DNA of 34,219 bases from Betaproteobacteria bacterium (GTDB lineage: Bacteria; Pseudomonadota; Gammaproteobacteria; Burkholderiales; SG8-39): contig VBBY01000030.1 of assembly GCA_005881595.1 (NCBI GenBank), positions 1-34,219 on the forward strand, written 5' to 3'. Positions within the stretch are counted from its first letter, which is position 1. Each line of letters begins with the position of its first letter. A program made the position numbers and the translations under genes. The notes beneath the pieces are model-generated. The model searched no databases. It was not told the origin of the DNA and was given only the letters and a program-made list of their open reading frames with translations. Below, piece by piece: positions 7,787-13,745 of the stretch.

Positions 7787-8961
7787 CGCTGCCGCTCGCG
7801 CGCCTTCGCGCGCAGCGTCTTCAGCACCAGCTGATCGCCGGCCAGCAGCTCGCTGCGGCCGGCGAGATACTGGCGCAGGCGCTCCTGGCGCTCGGCGTCC
7901 ATCGGCTTGCTGCCCCAGCGCACGTCCTGCTCGAGGGCGCGCAGGCGCGCGAGCTCGGCGCTCGCGGCTGAGATCGAATCCACGCTGTCGCGGCGCGTCG
8001 CGCGCTCGAGCGAGGTGAGGAAGGCCTCCTGCACGGCGGGCGCCGCGTTCTCGAGCGCGTCTAGCCAGGGCTGGTCCATCCCGGGGAATGCGGCGAGCAG
8101 CAGGCCGGCGAGCCCGACGAATACGCAAAAAATCTTTGCAAAGAGGCGCCCGGATAAGCGCTTGAAGGCAAAACCGAGCGCGACCAGCGCGGTCGCCGCG
8201 CCGAAGGCGGCCACGATCGCCGGGCCGGTCGGCAGGTCCCAGGTCCACGAGGCATACAGCCCCGCGGCGCTGAGCGCCGCGCCGAGCGCCCAGGCGATGA
8301 GCAGGCGGCCGCGCACGCCGGCGGCAAAGAGAGCGGCGAGCGCTGCCGGGACGATGAGATAGGAGAACACCAGCAGCACGCCGGCGATGCGCACCGAGGA
8401 GGTGACGACCAGCGCGAAGGAGCCGTAGAACACCACGTCCCACAGGAACACGTGCCGGCGACGGGCGCCGGCGAGCAGCGGGTCGAACGAGACTTCGATG
8501 AGCGGGCGACGAAGGACCCAGTGCGCGGCGCCGATCAGGCCGTAGAGCGCGGCGAGCGCGCCGGCCTCCTGCGGCGTCACGGTCAGGATCGAGCCGATCA
8601 GCAGCTGCTTGATGTGCTCGGCGCCTTGGGGCGCGCGGTCGAGAGCGAGCACGCCGAGCGCTGCCGACACCGCGTAGACGATGCCGATCACCGCCTCCTG
8701 CCGCATCGACGCTTCGTAGGGCCGCGCGAGCGCGAACAGCACCGCGCCGCCGCCCGCGAAGGCGAGCGCGTACCAGTACGCCGCCTCGCTCTGCACCGGG
8801 TGGCCGTAGAGGATCGCCACCGTGATGCCCAGGGCGGCGACCTGCGCGAGCGCGAGGTCGACGAAGATCACGCCCCGCGCGAGCACGTGCAGCCCGAACC
8901 AGGCGTGCATGGCGGTGAGCACCAGGCCCGCCGCGAAGGGCCAGGCGAGCAGCTCGATCAT
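7684..8961 (-). CDS. ABC-3 family metal transporter permease with long C-terminal extension (ZnuB-like)
   Basis: A 425-residue inner-membrane protein. Residues 1 to about 270 form a ZnuB/MntB/TroC-like permease core, starting with a helix containing AGLVLTAMHAWFGLHVLARG, then FVDLALAQVAALG (family landmark) and VLLVFSYLIVPAA. ZnuB-type permeases are normally 260-290 residues; here about 150 residues follow, comprising a membrane helix (KIFCVFVGLAGLLLAAF), a charged helical domain (LERATRRDSVDSISAAS and onward) and a final membrane helix (LLFLGAIGLAVLA). ATG 8961 overlaps the binding-protein stop as ATGA. No ATPase gene of the ZnuC type is adjacent. The last 103 nt are antisense to livM. Confidence 0.8.
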   Translation of the reverse strand: MIELLAWPFAAGLVLTAMHAWFGLHVLARGVIFVDLALAQVAALGITVAILYGHPVQSEAAYWYALAFAGGGAVLFALARPYEASMRQEAVIGIVYAVSAALGVLALDRAPQGAEHIKQLLIGSILTVTPQEAGALAALYGLIGAAHWVLRRPLIEVSFDPLLAGARRRHVFLWDVVFYGSFALVVTSSVRIAGVLLVFSYLIVPAALAALFAAGVRGRLLIAWALGAALSAAGLYASWTWDLPTGPAIVAAFGAATALVALGFAFKRLSGRLFAKIFCVFVGLAGLLLAAFPGMDQPWLDALENAAPAVQEAFLTSLERATRRDSVDSISAASAELARLRALEQDVRWGSKPMDAERQERLRQYLAGRSELLAGDQLVLKTLRAKARERQRYALGMPLLFLGAIGLAVLARKASSAAPRMPFGM

Positions 8962-9800
8962 CGCGTCAGGCGCTTCGCGTTCTCGTCGAACAGGCCCAGA
9001 TAGTCGTCGCCCGAGGGCAGTAGCGTGACGCTGCGCGCGCCCGTCTTTGCGGCGATCTGGCGCACCAGCGACGGATTCGAATACGGGTCGGCGATCAGCA
9101 GCTTCACGCCGGCCTCGCGCATGCGCGCAAAGAGCTTCGCCAGCTCCGCAGGCGAGGGCGGCACGCCGGGCGTCGGCTCGGCGGCACCGACGATCGCCAG
9201 CCCGAAGCGCTCGGCGAAGTAGCTCCAGCTGTCGTGGATCACCACCACCTTGGTGTCGCGGAGGGGGGCGAGCCTCGCAGCCCAGTCTTTCATCCTGGTA
9301 TCTAGTTTCAGGAGAAAGGCATTCCGGTTTGCCTCGAAGCGCGGGCGGTCGGCGGGGCTGAGCCTCGAAAGCGCGTCGAGGATGGACGCGGTCATCGGCC
9401 GCGCGTTCTGCGGGTCGAGCCAGTAGTGCGGGTTGCCGTAGGCATGCGAATGCGCCTGGCGCTCGGCTCTCAGGCGCGGCGTTTCCGTCTGCAGCAGGCG
9501 CACGCCTTGCGAGGCATCGACGACCGGGCAGTCGACTTTGAGACGCGCAAGCCACGGCTCGTGATCCAGGCCGATGCGCACCAGCAGCGCCGCGTCGCGC
9601 AGGCGCGCAAGCTGCGCCGGCTTGAGCTCGATCGCGTGCGGGTCCTGGTCGGGCGCGGCGAGGCTGTGCACCTCGACCCGAGCGCCGCCGACGGCCTCGA
9701 CCAGCGACTTGAGGTCGGCCGAGGTGGTGACGACCCGCAGGGATGAAGCCTGCCCTGGCGCCGCCATCGCGAGCGCCAGGACAAGTGCAGCCGCGCGCAC
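8958..9800 (-). CDS. Zinc/manganese ABC transporter substrate-binding protein (ZnuA/TroA-like)
   Basis: A 280-residue cluster A-I metal-binding protein with a short signal peptide (GTG start, core ALVLALAMA, cleavage near GQASS). The four expected metal ligands can be seen: His55 in DPHAIELKP, His125 in NPHYWLDP, His189 in VIHDSWSYF and Asp238 in IADPYSNPS. A short His-containing loop (QAHSHAYGNPH, 115-125) precedes the second ligand, as in zinc-type ZnuA. GTG 9800 overlaps the acetamidase stop by one base (TAGTG) and is the only start that keeps the signal peptide. The gene is coupled to the permease by ATGA. Zn or Mn import is the likely role. Confidence 0.85.
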   Translation of the reverse strand: MRAAALVLALAMAAPGQASSLRVVTTSADLKSLVEAVGGARVEVHSLAAPDQDPHAIELKPAQLARLRDAALLVRIGLDHEPWLARLKVDCPVVDASQGVRLLQTETPRLRAERQAHSHAYGNPHYWLDPQNARPMTASILDALSRLSPADRPRFEANRNAFLLKLDTRMKDWAARLAPLRDTKVVVIHDSWSYFAERFGLAIVGAAEPTPGVPPSPAELAKLFARMREAGVKLLIADPYSNPSLVRQIAAKTGARSVTLLPSGDDYLGLFDENAKRLTR

Positions 9801-10885
9801 TACTTCCTGGTGAAGATGTTCTTCGGGATCATGCAGTGCACGCCCTTGCGGATGTCGACCACCTGCGACACGCGGCAGTCGCCCACGACCGAGGCGAGCA
9901 GGTAAGCTTCGGCCCTGCTCACCGGCACCGTCTTCTGCTCGGCGAGGAAATTCACCGCCTCGCGCGTGGCGTTCACCATCGCCTTGTTGAGGTCCTCGTC
10001 GAAGCCGGTGGTGATCCAGTGGGTGCGCGTCTCGAGGCGCGGCCATTCGAGCTTCATGTCCTTGCGCACGATCGGCTGCAGCACGATTTCCTTGTAGGAG
10101 CACTCCAGGGCTGTCAGCGCCACCTCGCCGTTGCCCTGGCGGCAATGCGAATCGCCGGTCCAGATCAGCCCGCCCTTGATGAACACCGGGATGAAGATCT
10201 TCGAGCCTGCCTGCAGCTCGTTGATGTCCATGTTGGAGCCGTTCTTCCACGGCCGCAGCGTCGACACCGGCGCCATCGGATCGTCCTTCACGCCGCCCTT
10301 GCGCGGAGAAGGATCGTTCGGGTCGATGCCCACCGCGAGCGTGCCCGGGAAGGGCTGCAGCTCGACCTGGATGCCCGGCTTGAACTCGGCGCTCTTCTTC
10401 GCCGGGTCTATCGACCAGAACTTGATCAAGCCCTCGGGCATCTCGGGCGCGAGCGCGCCGATGGTCGGGAAGTCCTTGCCGGGCAGGTTGAAGGTGATGC
10501 CGAAGGACTTCGGCACGATCTTGAGGATGCGGATCTCCATCACGTCGCCGGGCTCGGCGCCGTTGACGTAGATCGGCCCGGTCATCGAGTGCGGCCCGCC
10601 CCCGGGGTTCGCCTTGCGCAGCTCGACGAGCTGCTCCATCGTGATGCCCTGCTGCACCTTGTTGTGCGAATGCATCATGGTCTCGACCGAGACGGTGTCG
10701 CCGGAGTTGATGGTCAGCTTCGGCGGCTCCTTCGGATCGAGCCAGCCCCACTGCACGGTCTCGAGCGTCGCCGGCAGCGTGTGATGCTTGCCGCCCCTGG
10801 CGGCGGGCTGCTGCTGGGCGATCGCGCTGCAGGCAAACGCGGCGAGCACCGCCGCGAGAGCCGTCCTTCTTTGCGTTGGGAACAT
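9800..10885 (-). CDS. Secreted acetamidase/formamidase family protein
   Basis: A 361-residue protein with a signal peptide (residues 1-23, ending SAIAQ), placing it in the periplasm. The family pattern is clear: DTVSVETMMHSHN, GPHSMTGPIYVNGAEPGDVMEIRIL, and GGLIWTGDSHCRQGNGEVALTALE, whose Asp, His and Glu correspond to the conserved active-site region of FmdA-type amidases. Most characterised members are cytoplasmic and hydrolyse formamide or acetamide; exported ones are known from genomes but their substrates are not established. ATG 10885 has a strong ribosome-binding site, AAGGAGGGG. It is the first gene of a coupled run with the metal-binding protein and permease, an unusual partnership; the enzyme family binds metals, so the link may be zinc supply. 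Confidence 0.85.
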   Translation of the reverse strand: MFPTQRRTALAAVLAAFACSAIAQQQPAARGGKHHTLPATLETVQWGWLDPKEPPKLTINSGDTVSVETMMHSHNKVQQGITMEQLVELRKANPGGGPHSMTGPIYVNGAEPGDVMEIRILKIVPKSFGITFNLPGKDFPTIGALAPEMPEGLIKFWSIDPAKKSAEFKPGIQVELQPFPGTLAVGIDPNDPSPRKGGVKDDPMAPVSTLRPWKNGSNMDINELQAGSKIFIPVFIKGGLIWTGDSHCRQGNGEVALTALECSYKEIVLQPIVRKDMKLEWPRLETRTHWITTGFDEDLNKAMVNATREAVNFLAEQKTVPVSRAEAYLLASVVGDCRVSQVVDIRKGVHCMIPKNIFTRK

Positions 10886-10979
10886 GCGCGCCCCCTCCTT
10901 TCCGGGCAGGGCGACGGTATGGTGTGCGCGCGCCTAAACCCCGTCAAGGGAATGCCAAGGCGAAGTATCATCGGTTCGC
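10886..10979. promoter_or_regulatory. Divergent promoter region, acetamidase / M20 peptidase
   Basis: A 94-bp gap between divergent genes. On the minus strand TTGACG (complement of 10942-10947) is a good -35; at 17 bp spacing the -10 would be CACCAT (complement of 10919-10924), which is weak. On the plus strand TATCAT around 10966-10971 could be a -10 for the peptidase but leaves a very short leader. No operator repeat was noticed. Confidence 0.3.
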
Positions 10980-12104
10980 ATGAGCGAACAGGACGCCATC
11001 GCCCTCACGCGCGCGCTGCTGCGCTTCGAGACGGTCAATCCGCCCGGCCGCGAGCGCGACTGCGCGCGGCACGCCGGCGCGCTCCTCGAGCGTTGGGGTT
11101 ACCGCGTTGAGTACCACGAGTATGCCGAGGCGCGAACCAGCGTGATCGCTCGCGCCGGGGGATCGCCTGCGAAGGCGCCGCTGTGCCTGACCGGGCACCT
11201 GGACGTGGTGCCGCTCGGCGCCCGCGCGTGGACGCGCGACCCGTTCGCGGGCGAGACGCAGGGCGACCGGCTGTACGGGCGGGGGGCGTCGGACATGAAA
11301 GCCGGGGTGGCGGCAATGCTGCTTGCTTCTAGAAATATTTCAAAAAAGATATCCAACACCCCAGGAATCGTGCTCGTGCTGACGGCGGCGGAGGAGGGCG
11401 GGTGCATCGGCTCCTACCACCTGGCGCAGACACAGCTGCTCGGAAGCGCAGGAGCGATGATCGTGGGCGAGCCCACGGCGAACTATCCGTACGTCGGCCA
11501 CAAAGGCTCGCTCAAGTTCTACGCCGGGTTCCGCGGGACCTCGGCGCATGGCTCGATGCCGGAGCTCGGGGAGAATGCGATCTACAAGGCGGCGCGGGCG
11601 GTGTCGAGGCTGGAGGCGTTCGACTTCGCCCAGCCGGAGCACCCGGTGATGGGCCGGCCGACGATGAATGTCGGAACCTTCGAGGGCGGGCAAGGCGTCA
11701 ACATGGTGCCCGACGCAGCTCGCATCGGCGTCGACATCCGCACGCTGCCCGGGATGGACCACCAGGCCCTGCTCGCCAAAATAGGCAAGCTTCTGGGAGA
11801 AGAAACCAAGCTCGACGTGTTCTCCGACATGCCGGCGGTATGGACCTCGCCGGAAGAGGAATGGGTACAGGGCGTGTTCGAGATCTGCAGGCGCCATCTC
11901 GGCGCGCAGCCAGAGCCGCGCACCGCCGCGTACAACACCGATGCGGGCAACCTGCTGAAGGTGTATCGAGGCGCGCCGACCGTGGTGCTCGGCCCGGGCG
12001 AGCCGCAGCTCGCGCACCAGACCGACGAGTACTGCAGCATGGAGCGCATCCGCCAGGCGGTGGCCCTCTACGAGGAGGTCATCCGCCGCTGGTGCGGAAT
12101 CTGA
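10980..12104 (+). CDS. M20 family metallopeptidase (ArgE/DapE/CPG2-like)
   Basis: A 374-residue cytoplasmic zinc hydrolase of the ArgE/DapE/carboxypeptidase G2 family; there is no signal peptide. Metal and catalytic residues are visible in order: His73 and Asp75 in GHLDVVP, bridging Asp105 in RGASDMK, Glu138/Glu139 in AAEEGG, an acid in VGEPTA, and the last His in LAHQTDEY. The central dimerisation domain is marked by GTSAHGSMPELGENAI with its conserved His. Such enzymes remove acyl groups or C-terminal residues from amino-acid derivatives; this one resembles acetylornithine deacetylase or succinyl-diaminopimelate desuccinylase paralogues, but the substrate cannot be fixed. It stands alone between the acetamidase cluster and a small unknown gene. 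Confidence 0.88.
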   Translation: MSEQDAIALTRALLRFETVNPPGRERDCARHAGALLERWGYRVEYHEYAEARTSVIARAGGSPAKAPLCLTGHLDVVPLGARAWTRDPFAGETQGDRLYGRGASDMKAGVAAMLLASRNISKKISNTPGIVLVLTAAEEGGCIGSYHLAQTQLLGSAGAMIVGEPTANYPYVGHKGSLKFYAGFRGTSAHGSMPELGENAIYKAARAVSRLEAFDFAQPEHPVMGRPTMNVGTFEGGQGVNMVPDAARIGVDIRTLPGMDHQALLAKIGKLLGEETKLDVFSDMPAVWTSPEEEWVQGVFEICRRHLGAQPEPRTAAYNTDAGNLLKVYRGAPTVVLGPGEPQLAHQTDEYCSMERIRQAVALYEEVIRRWCGI

Positions 12105-12212
12105 GCCGGCGACAGGCGGTAGCTGTTCGTTTACATAATCTCGCGGCATTCGGCGCTATGAAAACGCCGCCGCGTGGACTACGCTCGCTGCAACATAGAG
12201 GGCGAGGCCAAC
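12105..12212 (+). other. Intergenic region with no clear signals
   Basis: This 108-bp stretch follows the peptidase stop. It holds a short AT-rich patch (TTTACATAAT near 12130-12139) and a possible -10 TATGAA (12157-12162) with no matching -35. No terminator-like hairpin with a T run was found. Confidence 0.3.
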
Positions 12213-12560
12213 ATGAATGCATCGACTGTCCAGCGCATCATTTCGCTGATCCCGGAGCGCGTGGCGCGCGCGCAGAGCGGAGCGCTTTTCACGATGATCG
12301 GCGCGTGCCGCCATCCGGAGCGGATCGCCTACCTCTCCTGCTACCTGCAATGGCTGAGTCCCCTCAACCCGGTTTCCAGGGACGACCAGAAGCTGCTCGG
12401 CCTGCTTCTGGCGAACGGCAGGACGGTGCATGCCGGAGACGTCGAAGACGAGGCCGATGCCGCGCCGGCGGACATGGAGAGCGAGCTCGACGATCTCGAC
12501 ATTCCGGTCGCGCTGCTCGATGACGAGCCTGTCGAGGACGAGCAGCGCGCCGCGCTGTAG
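12213..12560 (+). CDS. Small acidic hypothetical protein
   Basis: A 115-residue protein not recognised as a known family. The first half (MNASTVQRIISLIPERVAR to about residue 70) looks like a compact helical domain with two Cys (in IGACRHPE and YLSCYLQW). The second half, from about residue 75, is strongly acidic and low in complexity (DVEDEADAAPADMESELDDLD and a further DDEPVEDEQ). ATG 12213 is preferred over the in-frame ATG 12174 because it begins the structured part and has GAGGCC-type purines upstream. No membrane segment or signal peptide. GC-rich third positions like its neighbours support it being a real gene. Function unknown. Confidence 0.55.
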   Translation: MNASTVQRIISLIPERVARAQSGALFTMIGACRHPERIAYLSCYLQWLSPLNPVSRDDQKLLGLLLANGRTVHAGDVEDEADAAPADMESELDDLDIPVALLDDEPVEDEQRAAL

Positions 12561-12652
12561 CGAGCTACAAGGGATGTTGAACATTGGGGTTTCTCCGGAA
12601 TAAACTTCTGCGGCGCCGCGTTAGCTCAGCGGTCCTAGAAAAGGAGACCACC
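12561..12652 (+). promoter_or_regulatory. Candidate promoter region upstream of DUF5666-like/IorAB genes
   Basis: This 92-bp gap contains GGAATAAA at 12597-12604 followed about 16 bp later by CGTTAG (12619-12624), a layout reminiscent of promoters read by ECF sigma factors rather than the housekeeping one. The ribosome-binding site AAGGAGA (12640-12646) lies 6 nt before ATG 12653. The palindrome GCGGCGCCGC (12610-12619) falls inside the would-be spacer. Assigned by pattern only. Confidence 0.25.
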
Positions 12653-13258
12653 ATGATCCGTACCCTCGCCGCAGTCCTGCTCGCAGCCTTCTCAGCCGCC
12701 GCCTTCGCCCAGGCGCCGGCCAGCCCGCCGGTGAGAATCCGCGGCACGGTCCAGTCGCTCGACGGCCAGATCCTGACCGTGAAGGCCCGCAACGGCGAGA
12801 CCATGAAAGTGAAGCTCGCCGACAACTTCGTGGTGATGGGAATCACGAAGGCGGGCGTCGACGACATCGCCAGCGGCAAGTTCATCGGCACCACGACCGT
12901 GGGCCAGCGCGGAGGCTCGCTGGTCGCCGAGGAAGTCCACATCTTTCCCGAGAACATGCGCGGCACCGGGGAAGGGCACTACGACTGGGATCTCAGGCCC
13001 GACAGCAAGATGACCAACGCGAACGTCGCCAACGTCGTCAAGATGGCGAACGACCGCGTGATGAGCGTGAAGTACAAGGGCGGCGAGAAGCAGATCCTGG
13101 TGACGCCGAAGACCGCGGTGGTGTCCTACACGCCCTCGAGCCGCAGCGAGCTCAAGCCCGGCGCGCCGGTCTTCGTCAACGCGCAGCGCCAGCCCGACGG
13201 CACGCTCGCCGCGCCGCGCGTCAACGTCGGGCTGCACGGCCAGGTGCCGCCGATGTAG
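12653..13258 (+). CDS. Secreted DUF5666-like protein
   Basis: A 201-residue protein with a signal peptide (residues 1-20, ending AAFAQ) and no membrane segments. The repeated small beta units, [19 protein letters not shown] and later [14 protein letters not shown] with [12 protein letters not shown], resemble the OB-like folds grouped as DUF5666. Start ATG 12653 directly follows AAGGAGA and starts the signal peptide; an upstream in-frame ATG at 12584 is rejected. The gene stands 29 bp before the 2Fe-2S subunit on the same strand, so a periplasmic link to the molybdenum hydroxylase is plausible, but no activity is known for this fold. Confidence 0.65.
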   Translation: MIRTLAAVLLAAFSAAAFAQAPASPPVRIRGTVQSLDGQILTVKARNGETMKVKLADNFVVMGITKAGVDDIASGKFIGTTTVGQRGGSLVAEEVHIFPENMRGTGEGHYDWDLRPDSKMTNANVANVVKMANDRVMSVKYKGGEKQILVTPKTAVVSYTPSSRSELKPGAPVFVNAQRQPDGTLAAPRVNVGLHGQVPPM

Positions 13259-13287
13259 CATGTAAGCGTCAATCCGGGGAGGTCCTC

Positions 13288-13743
13288 ATGGCCGTTACTT
13301 TCACCGTCAATGGCAGGCCCGTCACGAGCGCCGCCCCGGAGGGAACGCCCCTGCTGTGGGTGCTGCGCGAAGAGCTCAAGCTCACCGGAACCAAGTACGG
13401 CTGCGGCGCCGGGCAGTGCGGCGCCTGCATGGTGCACATCGAGGGCGGGCGCACGTTTTCCTGCCTGACGCCGGTGTCGAGCGTGCAGGGCAAGTCGGTC
13501 ACCACGATCGAAGGGCTGTCGCCAGGGCGCCTGAACGCGCTGCAGCGCGCCTGGCTCGCCGAGAGCGTGCCGCAGTGCGGCTATTGCCAGTCGGGCCAGC
13601 TGATGAGCGCCGCCGCGCTGCTCGCGGCGAATCCGCGCCCGACGCGCGCGCAGATCAGGGACCACATGAGCACCAACGTCTGCCGCTGCGGGACTTACCC
13701 GCGGATCATGCGCGCCATCGAGCGCGCCGCGCGGGAGGGCTAG
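13288..13743 (+). CDS. 2Fe-2S subunit of an IorA-like molybdenum hydroxylase
   Basis: A 151-residue small subunit with two 2Fe-2S clusters. The plant-ferredoxin-type N-terminal cluster uses Cys39, Cys44, Cys47 (CGAGQCGAC) and Cys59; the C-terminal helical cluster uses Cys97 and Cys100 (QCGYC) and Cys132 and Cys134 (CRC). This matches the small subunits of isoquinoline 1-oxidoreductase, CoxS and related enzymes. GGGGAGG precedes ATG 13288. It passes electrons from the molybdenum site in the partner subunit. No FAD-binding middle subunit is encoded nearby, as expected for two-subunit IorAB-type enzymes whose electrons often go to a cytochrome. The stop lies 2 nt before the large-subunit start. 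Confidence 0.92.
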   Translation: MAVTFTVNGRPVTSAAPEGTPLLWVLREELKLTGTKYGCGAGQCGACMVHIEGGRTFSCLTPVSSVQGKSVTTIEGLSPGRLNALQRAWLAESVPQCGYCQSGQLMSAAALLAANPRPTRAQIRDHMSTNVCRCGTYPRIMRAIERAAREG

Positions 13744-13745
13744 CC

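Noticed and set aside
12557-12568. Palindrome GTAGCGAGCTAC at the stop of the small acidic gene
   Set aside because: Two-nucleotide loop is too small for a stable hairpin and there is no T run, so it is not called a terminator.
12615-12640. tRNA-like 5' sequence (GTTAGCTCAGCGGT, a good match to the D-arm/A-box)
   Set aside because: No anticodon arm, no T-arm GTTCRA motif and no acceptor pairing downstream; the region runs directly into a ribosome-binding site and gene.
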